DNA of 36,232 nucleotides, taken from Variovorax sp. KBW07. Its GTDB lineage: Bacteria; Pseudomonadota; Gammaproteobacteria; Burkholderiales; Burkholderiaceae_C. The notes under the pieces are model-generated. The model saw only the letters and a list, made by a program, of their open reading frames with translations. It did not search any database and had not been told where the DNA came from. The translations under genes and the position numbers were made by a program. Location of the stretch: NCBI RefSeq assembly GCF_003852515.1, contig NZ_QAJK01000011.1:1-36232 (forward strand), given 5' to 3'. Positions 7,390 to 16,476 of the stretch are shown here, piece after piece (positions within the stretch are counted from its first letter, which is position 1; every line of letters starts with the position of its first letter).

Positions 7390-8745
7390 ATGAAGAAGCG
7401 CTTTGCCGCCTCGTTGGGCGTGCTCGTCCTGTCCTCTTTGATCGCTTCGTGCGGCGGTGGGGGCGGCGGAGGAGGCGGTGGTGGTGGTTTTCCCGTGCTC
7501 CCGGGCGGCGTTGCGCCCCCACCCGTCAATACGGCTGGTGCGTGGCTCACGTTCAACCCGTCGCCGGTCGAGCTCACGCTGTTCCCCAATACGCCCAAGA
7601 CCTTCTTCGTTACCGCGACGTCGAGCAAGGTGATCTCGGCGCCCGTGAATGTCGCGATCATCGACACCAAGGGAGTGATCACTTCCAACGTGAAGATCTC
7701 GAGCGCCGGCCTGCAGTACACCGCCACCCTGAACACGAACCCCGCGCTGGCCGCGGGCACCTACACCGGCAACTTCGAGGTGCGGGTCTGCTTTGACGCC
7801 AACCCGCTGACCTGCTCGCAGCCCGTCGAGGGCTCGCCCTGGCAACTGCCCTACAAGTTCACGGTGATCGACCCGGCCACGCTGCACTACTCGGGCTGGG
7901 AAGCCGCGCAGAAGTCGCCCGGCTTCCTCAGGGACTTCGCGCTGAGCTCCCTCGGCGGTGCGCCCTTCGTGGTCACGGCCGGCCAATACACCCAGGTGAT
8001 GGAGACATGGACCTCGGCCGACATCGGCACCTTCTGGACCCTGGTGAACACGCCCCAGGCAATCACGCCATTGAACCGGGGCTTTGCATTGGCAAGCGAC
8101 GGCAGCGCCATCTACCTGAGCGGCGGACAGGATGCCAGCGCGACCCCCTCGGTCGGCACGTACCTGAACCACGTCTGGAAATTCGACGGCACCACCTGGA
8201 CGCAGAAAACCGCCGCCGCCCAGTTTCCCGGCCGCGCGAACCACGTGATGGCCAAGGTCGGCAGCACGCTGTTCGTGGCCGCTGGCCGCACCGCCGCCGG
8301 CGACATGCGCAACGTGTGGAGGTCCGACGACGACGGCGTCAACTGGACGCAGGTGTCGCAAGGGCTGCCCGCCGAACTCGGCAAGCCGACCTGCGCGCTG
8401 GACTGGAAGGGCTCGCTGCTGCTGGTCGGCGACCAGGTCGCCACGTCCACCGACGGTGGTGCCACGTTCAAGATGGCCAGCGGCTTCCCGACGAGCTTCC
8501 CCAAGGGCAGCGCGCAGTGCGCGGTGCTCAACGGCCGGTTGTTCATCAGCCCGAGCTTCGTCGAGGGCTACACCGGTCCGGCCAAGGACGCCGTCTCGAC
8601 CACCGACCTGGTCAACTGGCAGTTCGAACGCCCCCGCACCACCTCCATGGGCGATGCGCCGGGCATGGCCGTCGTCAACGGCCGGCTGGTGGTGACCACG
8701 GGCCAGAGCACGTCGGAACGCACCACCTACCGCACCCTCCCCTGA
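7390..8745 (+). CDS. Lipoprotein with poly-glycine linker and beta-propeller-like body
   Basis: A 451-residue predicted outer-membrane or periplasmic lipoprotein. The signal peptide ends in a lipobox-like LIASC with Cys21, followed directly by twelve glycines (22-33) and a proline-rich stretch, a flexible tether typical of surface lipoproteins in this group. About residues 45-165 look like an immunoglobulin-like beta domain. The remainder has Kelch/BNR-like blades: Asp-box-like motifs RSDDDGVNWTQV and TSTDGGATFKMA, and repeated VVxGRLV/VLNGRLF-type strands. This suggests a beta-propeller that binds an extracellular ligand. Start ATG 7390 is fixed by the signal peptide. No partner genes are adjacent; the next gene is convergent. 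Function is unknown. Confidence 0.8.
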   Translation: MKKRFAASLGVLVLSSLIASCGGGGGGGGGGGGFPVLPGGVAPPPVNTAGAWLTFNPSPVELTLFPNTPKTFFVTATSSKVISAPVNVAIIDTKGVITSNVKISSAGLQYTATLNTNPALAAGTYTGNFEVRVCFDANPLTCSQPVEGSPWQLPYKFTVIDPATLHYSGWEAAQKSPGFLRDFALSSLGGAPFVVTAGQYTQVMETWTSADIGTFWTLVNTPQAITPLNRGFALASDGSAIYLSGGQDASATPSVGTYLNHVWKFDGTTWTQKTAAAQFPGRANHVMAKVGSTLFVAAGRTAAGDMRNVWRSDDDGVNWTQVSQGLPAELGKPTCALDWKGSLLLVGDQVATSTDGGATFKMASGFPTSFPKGSAQCAVLNGRLFISPSFVEGYTGPAKDAVSTTDLVNWQFERPRTTSMGDAPGMAVVNGRLVVTTGQSTSERTTYRTLP

Positions 8746-8760
8746 GCACGATGCGCACGA

Positions 8761-8799
8761 TGCGGGCGCCGACGCCCTGCGCTCACTCCGGCGCCCGCA
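8761..8799. terminator. Long inverted repeat between convergent genes
   Basis: TGCGGGCGCCG (8761-8771) and CGGCGCCCGCA (8789-8799) are an exact 11-base inverted repeat separated by 17 bases. It lies between the convergent lipoprotein and LysR genes; the right arm is inside the LysR 3' end. It can form the same hairpin from either direction and is a likely bidirectional terminator, although no T-run is present. Confidence 0.5.
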
Positions 8800-9676
8800 C
8801 CCGCTCCAGGATGAAATCAATGAACGTCCGGATCGCCCGCGTGTGCTGGCGGTTCGGCATGTAGAGCATGAACATCTGCGTACCGAAAATGCTCAGGCGC
8901 CAGTCGTCCAGCGTGGTCACCACGTCGCCCTTGCGCACGTCTTCCTGCACCACGTAGTCGGGCACCAGCCCGATGCCCAGGCCCGCCAGGATGGCCTGGC
9001 GCAGGAACAGGAAGTTTTCTGAAATCAGCGTCGGCTCCAGGATCACCTCGCGCCTTGTCTCGCCTTGATAGGCCGACACGCGCAGCTGCCGGCCTATGAC
9101 GGCAGCGGTGACCACCGGCGCGCCCTGCAGCTCGTCCAGCTGCACGGGCAGCGGGTTCCTGCGCGCGTAGTCGCTCGACGCGCACGCCACATAGCGCACC
9201 GGCCCCAGCTCGCGCGCCACCAGGTTCTGCGGCGGCTCGGGCACCACGCGGATGGCGATGTCGACCTCGTCGCGCAGCAGGTCTTCGATGCGGTTCTCGA
9301 ACACCACGTCGAGCACGATGCCGGGGTACTGCCGCTTGAAGTCGATCAGCCAGTCGGCCATGACCAGCTGCCCGTAGCCGCTGGGCACGCTCAGCCGCAC
9401 GCGCCCCTGCAGGCCCTGCCCCAGCGCGGTGACCGACTCGCGCGCGGCCAGCAGCTCGCCCTGAATGGCCACGCCGTGCTGGTACAGCCGCAGGCCGATC
9501 TCGGTCGCCTCGGCGCGCCGGGTGGTGCGCCGCACCAGTTGCGCACCGACCGAGCGCTCCAGCTGGTTCAGGTGGTAGCTGACGTTGGCCCGGCTCATCT
9601 TGAGCCGGCGCGCCGCCGCGCTCAGGTTGCCGGCATCGAGTATTTCCACCAGCAGGGTCAGCGATTGCAGGTCCAT
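8783..9676 (-). CDS. LysR-family transcriptional regulator
   Basis: A 297-residue LysR-type regulator. Residues 1-60 are the winged helix-turn-helix (LVEILDAGNLSAAARRLKM followed by SRANVSYHLNQLERSVGAQLVRRTTR). Residues 90-290 are the periplasmic-binding-protein-like effector domain, with the typical LSVPSGYGQLVMADWL start and DVDIAIRV-like strand (DEVDIAIRV). It is transcribed divergently from the acyl-CoA catabolic cluster, with 166 bases between the two start codons holding a T-N11-A palindrome. This geometry is classical for a LysR protein that controls the neighbouring operon and itself. The effector is probably a substrate or CoA ester of the cluster (inference). Start ATG 9676 matches the family N-terminus. 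Confidence 0.93.
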   Translation of the reverse strand: MDLQSLTLLVEILDAGNLSAAARRLKMSRANVSYHLNQLERSVGAQLVRRTTRRAEATEIGLRLYQHGVAIQGELLAARESVTALGQGLQGRVRLSVPSGYGQLVMADWLIDFKRQYPGIVLDVVFENRIEDLLRDEVDIAIRVVPEPPQNLVARELGPVRYVACASSDYARRNPLPVQLDELQGAPVVTAAVIGRQLRVSAYQGETRREVILEPTLISENFLFLRQAILAGLGIGLVPDYVVQEDVRKGDVVTTLDDWRLSIFGTQMFMLYMPNRQHTRAIRTFIDFILERVRAPE

Positions 9677-9687
9677 GCGCCCGATTG

Positions 9688-9734
9688 TGTCAAAAATTCT
9701 TTGACAGTCTGTCAACCGTCTATGCAATTGTCAA
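9688..9734. promoter_or_regulatory. LysR operator and probable divergent promoter
   Basis: The motif TGTCAA/TTGACA occurs four times: TGTCAA at 9688, TTGACA at 9701, TGTCAA at 9710 and TGTCAA at 9729. TTGACAGTCTGTCAA (9701-9715) is a perfect palindrome containing a T-N11-A LysR box, and TGTCAAA/TTTGACA (9688-9706) is a second overlapping inverted repeat with a 5-base centre. TTGACA at 9701 is also a perfect -35 box; with 16 bases to TGCAAT (9723-9728) it makes a reasonable promoter reading toward the catabolic cluster. Same-strand copies are spaced 22 and 19 bases apart, about two helical turns. Confidence 0.65.
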
Positions 9735-9794
9735 AGCCGCGATGCGGGCCAAGAATGCCGGGTTCACCCCCAGAGCCTCGGGCCCCTCGCACCT

Positions 9795-9812
9795 GCATCC
9801 GCATTCGCATCC
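9795..9812. repeat. Short GCATYC tandem repeat
   Basis: GCATCC-GCATTC-GCATCC occurs in the untranslated leader just before the bifunctional hydratase gene. Three hexamers with one mismatch; no function is evident. Confidence 0.4.
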
Positions 9813-9842
9813 GCAGGGCCCGCCAACGCAAGAGACAAGCAC

Positions 9843-11978
9843 ATGGCCACCACAACCCCCAGCCCTTCCACGTCTTCCGGTCCCGTCACCTTCGAGCGTC
9901 TTGGCGACGTGTTCGTGGTGACCATCGACAACCCGCCCGTCAACGCCCTGGGCGTGGATGTGCGTCGCGGCCTGGTGGCCGCCATCGACGCGGCCGAAGC
10001 TGACAGCGCCGCCGCCGCGGTGCTGATCGTGGGCGCGGGCCGCAACTTCATTGCCGGCGCCGACATCCGCGAATTCGGCCAGGCACCGCAGCCGCCGTCG
10101 CTGCCCCAGGCGTGCCTGCGCATCGAGAACTGCGCCAAGCCGGTGGTCGCAGCCATCCATGGCGCCGCGCTGGGCGGCGGGCTCGAAGTGGCGCTGTCGG
10201 CGCATTACCGCATCGCCTCGCCCACGGCCAAGCTGGGCCTGCCCGAAGTGGCGCTCGGCCTGCTGCCAGGCTCGGGTGGCACGCAGCGCACGCCGCGCCT
10301 CATCGGCGTGAAGCCCGCGCTGGAGTTGATGCTCAGCGGCCGCCATGCGGGCGCGAAAGAAGCGCTGTCGCTCGGCCTCGTCGACCGCCTGGGCACCGAA
10401 GCGGACGCGCGCGCCGAAGGCATCGCCTACGCGAAGGAACTGATCGCCGCCAAGGCGCCGGTGCGTCGCACCCGCGAAGCCACCGCGCTGGCCGACAAGG
10501 AAGCCAGCCGCGCCGCCCTCGAAGCCGCGCGCGCCGACACCGCGAAGAAGAGCCGTGGCCTGTTCTCGCCGATGAAGATCATCGACGCCGTCGAGGCCGC
10601 GCTCTCGCTGCCCTTCGACGAAGGCATGGCGCTGGAGCGCAAGCTGTTCCTGCAGTGCATCGACAGCCCGCAGCGCGCCGGCCTGATCCACGCCTTCTTC
10701 GCCGAGCGCGAAGTGCTGAAGGCGCCCGAAACCCGGTCGGCCAGCCCGCGCCCGCTCGAAGCGGCCGGCATCGTCGGCGGCGGCACCATGGGCGCGGGCA
10801 TTGCCGTGGCCATGCTCGACGCGGGCATGCCCGTGACCATGATCGAGCGCGACGACACCCAGCTCGCGCGCGGCCGCGCCAATGTCGAGAAGGTGTACGA
10901 CGGCCTCATCAAGAAGGGCCGCATGACGCCCGAGGCCAAGGCCGCCGTCATGGCGCGCTTCTCGGGCTCCACCAGCTACGACGCGCTGGCGCAGGCCGAC
11001 ATCGTGGTCGAGGCCGTGTTCGAGGACATGTCGGTCAAGAAGGCCGTGTTCGCCGAACTCGACCGCGTGTGCAAGAAGGGCGCGGTGCTGGCCACCAACA
11101 CCTCGTACCTGGACATCGACGAGATCGCGGCCAGCATCTCGCGTCCGCAGGACGTGGTGGGCCTGCACTTCTTCTCGCCGGCCAACATCATGAAGCTGCT
11201 CGAGATCGTGGTGCCCGCCAAGGTCAGCGCCGACGTGGTGGCCACCGGCTTCGAGCTGGCCAAGAAGCTCAAGAAGGTGCCGGTGCGCGCCGGCGTGTGC
11301 GACGGCTTCATCGGCAACCGCATCCTGGCCGTGTACCGCCAGGCCGCCGACCACATGATGGAAGACGGCGCCTCGCCCTACGACATCGACGCAGCCGTGC
11401 GCAACTTCGGCTACCCGATGGGCCCGTTCCAGGTGTCGGACCTGGCCGGCGGCGACATCGGCTGGGCCACGCGCAAGCGCAAGGCCGCCACGCGCGACCC
11501 GCAGGCGCGCTACGTGCAGGTGGCCGACCGCATCTGCGAGCGCGGCTGGTTCGGCCAGAAGACGCAGCGCGGCTACTACCTGTACCCCGAAGGCGCACGC
11601 ACCGGCGTGCCCGACCCCGAGGTGCTGGCCATCATCGACGCCGAGCGCGAGCGCGCCGGCATCAAGCCGCGCGCCTTCACCGAAGAAGAAATCATGCGCC
11701 GCTACATGGCCGCGATGGTCAATGAAGGCGCCAACGTCGTGCTGCAGCGCATCGCGCTGCGCCCGCTCGACGTGGACGTGACCTTTCTCTACGGCTACGG
11801 CTTCCCGCGCCACCGCGGCGGCCCCATGAAGTACGCCGACACCGTGGGCCTGCCCAAGGTGCTGGCCGACATCCGCGAGTTCGCCAAGGAAGACCCGATC
11901 TTCTGGAAGCCGTCGCCGCTGCTGGTCGAGCTGGTTGCACAAGGTGCCGATTTCGCCAGCCTGAACAAGTCCGAGTAA
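9843..11978 (+). CDS. Bifunctional enoyl-CoA hydratase / 3-hydroxyacyl-CoA dehydrogenase (FadB/PimF-like)
   Basis: A 711-residue fusion that carries out two consecutive beta-oxidation steps: hydration of the 2-enoyl-CoA and NAD-dependent oxidation of the 3-hydroxyacyl-CoA. The crotonase half (about 14-200) has the oxyanion-hole motif FIAGADI, the acid/base Glu115 in GGGLEVAL and Glu135 in [16 protein letters not shown]. The dehydrogenase half has the nucleotide-binding GGGTMG (312-317), catalytic His442 in GLHFFSPA with Glu454 nearby, and the C-terminal helical domain from CDGFIGNRI onward. Length and order match monofunctional-operon FadB/FadJ-type alpha subunits. It is the first gene of the cluster opposite the LysR gene. 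In the R. palustris pim operon the equivalent is PimF. Chain-length preference cannot be read from sequence. Confidence 0.93.
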   Translation: MATTTPSPSTSSGPVTFERLGDVFVVTIDNPPVNALGVDVRRGLVAAIDAAEADSAAAAVLIVGAGRNFIAGADIREFGQAPQPPSLPQACLRIENCAKPVVAAIHGAALGGGLEVALSAHYRIASPTAKLGLPEVALGLLPGSGGTQRTPRLIGVKPALELMLSGRHAGAKEALSLGLVDRLGTEADARAEGIAYAKELIAAKAPVRRTREATALADKEASRAALEAARADTAKKSRGLFSPMKIIDAVEAALSLPFDEGMALERKLFLQCIDSPQRAGLIHAFFAEREVLKAPETRSASPRPLEAAGIVGGGTMGAGIAVAMLDAGMPVTMIERDDTQLARGRANVEKVYDGLIKKGRMTPEAKAAVMARFSGSTSYDALAQADIVVEAVFEDMSVKKAVFAELDRVCKKGAVLATNTSYLDIDEIAASISRPQDVVGLHFFSPANIMKLLEIVVPAKVSADVVATGFELAKKLKKVPVRAGVCDGFIGNRILAVYRQAADHMMEDGASPYDIDAAVRNFGYPMGPFQVSDLAGGDIGWATRKRKAATRDPQARYVQVADRICERGWFGQKTQRGYYLYPEGARTGVPDPEVLAIIDAERERAGIKPRAFTEEEIMRRYMAAMVNEGANVVLQRIALRPLDVDVTFLYGYGFPRHRGGPMKYADTVGLPKVLADIREFAKEDPIFWKPSPLLVELVAQGADFASLNKSE

Positions 11979-12028
11979 CAAGAGTTCATCCGAGTCCGTC
12001 CGGGCCCGTCCATCAAGGAGTCATCCCC

Positions 12029-13219
12029 ATGCGTGAAGCCGTCATCGTTTCCACCGCCCGCACCCCGCTCACCAAGGCGCACCGCGGCGAATTCAACATC
12101 ACCCCCGGCGCCACGCTGGCGGCCTTCGCGGTCAAGGCCGCGGTCGAACGCTCGGGCCTGGACCCCGCGCTGATCGAAGACGCGATCCTCGGCTGCGGCT
12201 ACCCCGAAGGCACGACCGGCCGCAACATCGCGCGCCAGAGCATCGTCCGCGCGGGCCTGCCCATCAGCATTGCCGGCACCACGGTGAACCGCTTCTGCGC
12301 CTCGGGCCTGCAGGCCATTGCCATGGCAGCAGGCCGCATCGTGGTGGACGGCGCTCCGGCCATGATCGCGGGCGGCGTCGAGAGCATCTCGCAGATCCGT
12401 GGCCGCAGCCCCGGCGATGGCGGCGACCTCAGCCTGGACCCGTGGATCGTCGAGCACAAGCCCGCGCTGTACATGGCGATGATCGACACCGCCGACATCG
12501 TGGCCAAGCGCTACAACATCAGCCGCGAAGCGCAGGACCGTTTCTCCGCCGAGAGCCAGCGCAAGACCGAAGAAGCGCAACTGGCCGGCCGCTACAAGGA
12601 CGAGATCGTCTCTTGCACCACCACCATGGCCGTGACCGACAAGGACACGAAGGAAGTGACGCACCGCGAAGTCACCGCCACCGAAGACAACTGCAACCGC
12701 CGCGGCACCACCTACGAAGCGCTTGCCAAGCTGAAGCCGGTGATGGGCGAAGACAAGTTCATCACCGCCGGCAACGCTTCGCAGCTGTCCGATGGCGCCT
12801 CGGCCTGCGTGCTGATGGAAGCCAGGGACGCAGAGCGCGCCAACATCAAGCCGCTGGGTGCCTTCCGCGGCCTGGCCGTGGCCGGTTGCGAGCCCGACGA
12901 AATGGGCATCGGCCCGGTCTTCGCGATTCCCAAGCTGCTCGCGCGCCACGGCCTGAAGGTCGATGACATCGACCTGTGGGAACTCAACGAAGCCTTTGCC
13001 TCGCAGTCGATCTACTGCCAGGACAAGCTGGGCATTCCGTCGGAACGCCTGAACGTGGACGGTGGCGCCATCTCCATCGGCCACCCCTTCGGCATGACCG
13101 GCGCGCGCCTGGCGGGCCACGTGCTGATCGAGGGCAAGCGCCGTGGCGCGAAGTACGCCGTGGTCACGATGTGCATCGCCGGCGGCATGGGCGCGGCCGG
13201 CCTCTTTGAAATCTACTGA
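12029..13219 (+). CDS. Acetyl-CoA acyltransferase (thiolase)
   Basis: A 396-residue thiolase, cleaving 3-ketoacyl-CoA with CoA to release acetyl-CoA. All active-site residues are present: the acylated Cys90 in [10 protein letters not shown], His352 in [12 protein letters not shown], and the proton-donating Cys382 in [10 protein letters not shown]. The N-terminus [16 protein letters not shown] is typical. A good ribosome site (AAGGAG, ten bases before the ATG) sets the start. It lies 50 bases after the hydratase/dehydrogenase gene, together forming the last three steps of beta-oxidation. PimB is the counterpart in the pim operon. A biosynthetic role is unlikely given its neighbours. Confidence 0.95.
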   Translation: MREAVIVSTARTPLTKAHRGEFNITPGATLAAFAVKAAVERSGLDPALIEDAILGCGYPEGTTGRNIARQSIVRAGLPISIAGTTVNRFCASGLQAIAMAAGRIVVDGAPAMIAGGVESISQIRGRSPGDGGDLSLDPWIVEHKPALYMAMIDTADIVAKRYNISREAQDRFSAESQRKTEEAQLAGRYKDEIVSCTTTMAVTDKDTKEVTHREVTATEDNCNRRGTTYEALAKLKPVMGEDKFITAGNASQLSDGASACVLMEARDAERANIKPLGAFRGLAVAGCEPDEMGIGPVFAIPKLLARHGLKVDDIDLWELNEAFASQSIYCQDKLGIPSERLNVDGGAISIGHPFGMTGARLAGHVLIEGKRRGAKYAVVTMCIAGGMGAAGLFEIY

Positions 13220-13228
13220 GGAACTGCG

Positions 13229-14446
13229 ATGGACCTGAACTTCACTCCCGAAGAAGAAGCCTTCCGCGCCGAAGTGCGCGCCTTCCTCGCCGACAAGCTG
13301 CCCGCGCGCCTCTCGGCCAAGGTCAGCGGCGGCCAGATTCTCAGCAAGGCCGACATGCAGGAATGGCACGCCATCCTCAACGCGCGCGGCTGGCTCGCCA
13401 ACCACTGGCCCGAGCAGTACGGCGGACCGGGCTGGACGGCGGTGGAGAAGTTCATCTTCGAGCACGAATGCGCCCTGGCCTTCGCGCCGCGCATCGTGCC
13501 CTTCGGCGTGAACATGCTGGGCCCGGTGCTCATCAAGTACGGCAACGAGGCGCAGAAGCAGCGCTGGCTGCCGCGCATCCTGAATGGTGCCGACTGGTGG
13601 TGCCAGGGCTATTCGGAACCCGGCGCGGGCTCCGACCTGGCCGCGGTAAAAACCTCGGCCGTGCGCGGCATCGACGCGCAAGGCGACCACTACATCGTGA
13701 ACGGCCAGAAGACCTGGACCACGCTGGGCCAGCACGCCAACATGATCTTCTGCCTGGTGCGCACCAACCGCGAGGCGAAGAAGCAGGAGGGCATCAGCTT
13801 CTTGCTGATCGACATGACCTCGCCCGGCGTCGAAGTGCGCCCGATCATCACGCTCGACGGCGAGCATGAAGTCAACGAGGTGTTCTTCTCCGACGTGCGC
13901 GTACCGGCCGAGAACCTCGTGGGCGAAGAGAACAAGGGCTGGACCTGCGCCAAGTACCTGCTGACCTACGAGCGCACCAACATCGCGGGCGTGGGCTTCT
14001 CGGTGGCCGCGCTCGAACAGCTCAAGGGCATCGCCGCAAAGCAGACGAAAAACGGCAAGCCGTTGAACGAAGACCCGGCGTTTGCCGCACGCATGGCGCG
14101 TGTGGAGATCGACCTGGAGAACATGAAGACCACCAACCTGCGCGTGATCGCGGCAGTGGCCGGTGGTGGCGTGCCCGGTGCGGAAAGCTCCATGCTGAAG
14201 ATTCGCGGCACCGAGATCCGCCAGGAAATTTCTTCGCTGGCCCGTCGTGCCATGGGCGTCTACGGCCGCCCCTTCGTTGCGGAAGCATTGCAGGACGGCT
14301 ACACCGAAAACGGGGGCGAGACCTTCGGCCCGTCTTACGCCAAGGCAGCCGCCGCGCGCTACTTCAACAACCGCAAGCTGTCGATCTTCGGCGGCTCCAA
14401 TGAAATCCAGAAGAACATCATCAGCAAGATGATCCTGGGCCTGTAA
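13229..14446 (+). CDS. Acyl-CoA dehydrogenase, large subunit (PimC-like)
   Basis: A 405-residue FAD-dependent acyl-CoA dehydrogenase that inserts the alpha-beta double bond. The three-domain fold is clear: N-terminal helices, the middle beta domain with WWCQGYSEPGAGSDLA and the flavin-contacting VNGQKTWTT, and the C-terminal four-helix bundle ending in SIFGGSNEIQKNIISK. At the position where medium-chain enzymes carry their catalytic Glu the residue is Gly (in FGGSNEIQ), so the base is more likely Glu248 in TYERTN, as in isovaleryl- or long-chain-type enzymes (inference from remembered family alignments). It is followed 11 bases later by a second, smaller dehydrogenase; such pairs form heteromeric enzymes in steroid and dicarboxylate pathways. 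Confidence 0.92.
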   Translation: MDLNFTPEEEAFRAEVRAFLADKLPARLSAKVSGGQILSKADMQEWHAILNARGWLANHWPEQYGGPGWTAVEKFIFEHECALAFAPRIVPFGVNMLGPVLIKYGNEAQKQRWLPRILNGADWWCQGYSEPGAGSDLAAVKTSAVRGIDAQGDHYIVNGQKTWTTLGQHANMIFCLVRTNREAKKQEGISFLLIDMTSPGVEVRPIITLDGEHEVNEVFFSDVRVPAENLVGEENKGWTCAKYLLTYERTNIAGVGFSVAALEQLKGIAAKQTKNGKPLNEDPAFAARMARVEIDLENMKTTNLRVIAAVAGGGVPGAESSMLKIRGTEIRQEISSLARRAMGVYGRPFVAEALQDGYTENGGETFGPSYAKAAAARYFNNRKLSIFGGSNEIQKNIISKMILGL

Positions 14447-14457
14447 GGAGACATGCA

Positions 14458-15600
14458 ATGAACTTCGAACACACCGAAGACCGGCGCATGCTCGCCGACA
14501 GTCTGAACCGCTTCATCGCCGAGCAGTACGCCTTCGACGCGCGCGACCGCATCGCGAAGTCCGCGCACGGTTTCAGCAAGGAGATCTTGCAGAATTTCGC
14601 AGAGCTGGGCGTGATCGGCGCGCTGTTCAGCGAAGCCGATGGCGGCTTCGGCGGCGGCGGCTTCGACATTGCCGTGGTCTTCGAGGCACTGGGCCGCGGC
14701 CTCGTGGTCGAGCCGCTGCTGGGTGCGGTGATGGTCGGCGAAGCGCTCAGCGCGGCCGGCAACGACGCACAGAAAGAAAAGCTCGGCGACATCATCAACG
14801 GCGCCACTGTCGCGGCCTTTGCGCACGACGAAGCCGACACGCACTACGAGCGCACGCGCGTGGCGACGAAGGCCGGGCGCAGCGGCGATGGCTGGGTGCT
14901 GAACGGCGCCAAGGCCGTGGTGCCGCAGGGCGAACAGGCCGACCTGTTCCTTGTCTCGGCGCGCACCTCGGGCAACGTGGACGACGAAGCCGGCATCTCG
15001 CTGTTCCTGGTGCCTGCAAAGACCGCGGGCCTTTCGGTGCGCGGCTGCCCCGCCATCGACGGTGGCCGTGTCGCCGAACTCACGCTCGACGGCGTGAAGC
15101 TCGGCGCCGATGCATTGCTCGGCGCCGAAGGCCAGGGCGCCGCGACGCTGGAACGCGCCATCGGCCGCGGCGTGCTCGCGCTGTGCGCCGAAGCCGTGGG
15201 CGCGATGGAAGCTGCCAAGACAGCCACGCTGGAGTACCTGCGCACGCGCAAGCAGTTCGGCATCTTGATCGGCAGCTTCCAGGCACTGCAGCACCGCATG
15301 GCCGACCTGCTGCTGGAAATCGAACAGGCCCGCTCGGCCGTCATCAACGCCGCAGCCGCCATCGACGGCACCGACCGCGTGGCACGCGAGCGCGCGCTGT
15401 CGGCCGCCAAGTTCAGCATCGGCCGCATCGGCGCGCTGGTGGCCGAAGAAAGCATCCAGATGCACGGTGGCATCGGCATGACGTGGGAGCTGCCGCTGCC
15501 GCACTACGCCAAGCGCCTCGTGATGATCGACCACCAGCTGGGCGACGAAGACCACCACCTGCAGCGCTACATTGCGCTGGGCAAGGAGCTGGCGGCATGA
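14458..15600 (+). CDS. Acyl-CoA dehydrogenase, small subunit (PimD-like)
   Basis: A 380-residue acyl-CoA dehydrogenase relative that probably pairs with the preceding gene product. Fold elements are present: NFEHTEDRRMLADSL at the start, a shortened middle domain with VLNGAKAVVPQGEQADLF, and the bundle containing YLRTRKQFG and the family motif ESIQMHGGIGMTWELPLPHYAKR. The middle domain lacks the usual flavin-binding Trp-x-Thr consensus, so this chain may be degenerate for part of the FAD or substrate site. A Glu-Arg pair (LERAIG) aligns with the proposed base of the large subunit. A ribosome site AAGGAG precedes the ATG. Its stop overlaps the start of the crotonase gene (ATGA), indicating tight coupling. 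Confidence 0.9.
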   Translation: MNFEHTEDRRMLADSLNRFIAEQYAFDARDRIAKSAHGFSKEILQNFAELGVIGALFSEADGGFGGGGFDIAVVFEALGRGLVVEPLLGAVMVGEALSAAGNDAQKEKLGDIINGATVAAFAHDEADTHYERTRVATKAGRSGDGWVLNGAKAVVPQGEQADLFLVSARTSGNVDDEAGISLFLVPAKTAGLSVRGCPAIDGGRVAELTLDGVKLGADALLGAEGQGAATLERAIGRGVLALCAEAVGAMEAAKTATLEYLRTRKQFGILIGSFQALQHRMADLLLEIEQARSAVINAAAAIDGTDRVARERALSAAKFSIGRIGALVAEESIQMHGGIGMTWELPLPHYAKRLVMIDHQLGDEDHHLQRYIALGKELAA

Positions 15601-16412
15601 GCGACGCAAAGACCGTTCTGATCTCGCAGCAGGGCGCGGTCCGCATCCTGACCAACAGCAACCCCGGCGCGCGCAACGCGATCACGCCGACGCTGTACGC
15701 CGAGCTGTCGGCCGCCCTCGCCGACGCGCAGAACGACCCCGAAGTCGGCGCCATCGTCTTCACCGGTGCGGGCGATTTCTTCTGCTCGGGCGGCGACCTG
15801 AACCTGCTGGCCAAGCGCCGCGGGCTGCCCGCTTCGGAGCGCCGCGAAAAGCTCGAAGGCCTGCACAACCTGATCCGCGCGATCCGCGATTGCGGCAAGC
15901 CCGTCATCGCGGCCGTCGAAGGCGGCGCAGCGGGCGCGGGCCTGTCGATGGCGCTGGCCTGCGACATGCTGGTGTCGGCGCGCGATGCGTTCTACACCGT
16001 GGCCTACGTCAAGGTCGGCCTCACGCCGGACGGCGGCGCCACGGCCTTCCTGTCGGAGTTCGTCTCGCGCCAGGTGCTGACCGAGATGTGCCTGACCGGC
16101 GACCGCATGCCGGCCGAGCGCCTGCACGCGCTGGGCGCCGTCAATCGCCTGACCGACAAGGGCGCCGCGCTGGCCGAGGCCATCGCGCTCGCGGCCAAGG
16201 TGGCGAACGGCCCGCAACGCGCAAGCGCGCGCATCAAGACGCTGTGCCGGCAGGCGCATCGCGCGTCGCTCGAAGAACAGCTGGAACTGGAAGCCGTCTA
16301 CATGGTCGAAGCGCAGGCCGATGCGGAAGCGGCCGAAGGTATCGGCGCTTTCTTCGCCAAGCGGCCGGCCGACTTCGTCGCGCTGCGCCATCGCAAGCCG
16401 GACGCGTCCTGA
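15597..16412 (+). CDS. Enoyl-CoA hydratase/isomerase family protein (PaaG-like)
   Basis: A 271-residue crotonase-fold enzyme. The oxyanion-hole segments FFCSGGDLNLL and VEGGAAGAGLSMALACD are present. The two glutamates of classical hydratases are absent: the first position reads Ala-Gly-Leu-Ser and the second reads Tyr-Val-Lys-Val. Instead the motif KVGLTPDGGA carries an aspartate in the position used by PaaG and delta3-delta2 isomerases. It is therefore more likely an isomerase, or a hydratase for an unusual enoyl-CoA, than a second copy of the FadB-type activity. The start overlaps the small dehydrogenase stop by four bases. In the pim operon this position is held by PimE. Confidence 0.88.
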   Translation: MSDAKTVLISQQGAVRILTNSNPGARNAITPTLYAELSAALADAQNDPEVGAIVFTGAGDFFCSGGDLNLLAKRRGLPASERREKLEGLHNLIRAIRDCGKPVIAAVEGGAAGAGLSMALACDMLVSARDAFYTVAYVKVGLTPDGGATAFLSEFVSRQVLTEMCLTGDRMPAERLHALGAVNRLTDKGAALAEAIALAAKVANGPQRASARIKTLCRQAHRASLEEQLELEAVYMVEAQADAEAAEGIGAFFAKRPADFVALRHRKPDAS

Positions 16413-16432
16413 CGCCGTTCGCAAGCACCTTT

Positions 16433-16454
16433 CTCCCGCACACGGGTGCGGGGG
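16433..16454 (+). terminator. GC hairpin between crotonase and CoA-transferase genes
   Basis: CCCGCAC (16435-16441) and GTGCGGG (16446-16452) form a perfect stem with an ACGG loop, followed by a broken T-rich stretch (TTCTCGTTTCTC). It resembles an attenuator or partial terminator within the cluster and might lower expression of the downstream genes. Confidence 0.45.
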
Positions 16455-16476
16455 TTCTCGTTTCTCTGGAGTCGCC

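Noticed and set aside
7453-7488. Poly-glycine tract as a phase-variable repeat
   Set aside because: The twelve Gly codons are mixed (GGC, GGT, GGG, GGA), so there is no clean repeat unit for slippage.
9720-11981. A 753-codon open frame on the minus strand opposite the hydratase/dehydrogenase gene
   Set aside because: Rich in His, Ala, Gly and Arg with no motif, and an exact mirror of a gene with complete catalytic residues; a GC-bias artefact.
11795-14458. An 887-codon minus-strand open frame opposite the thiolase and large dehydrogenase genes
   Set aside because: Spans two well-supported genes and their junctions, with no domain-like sequence.
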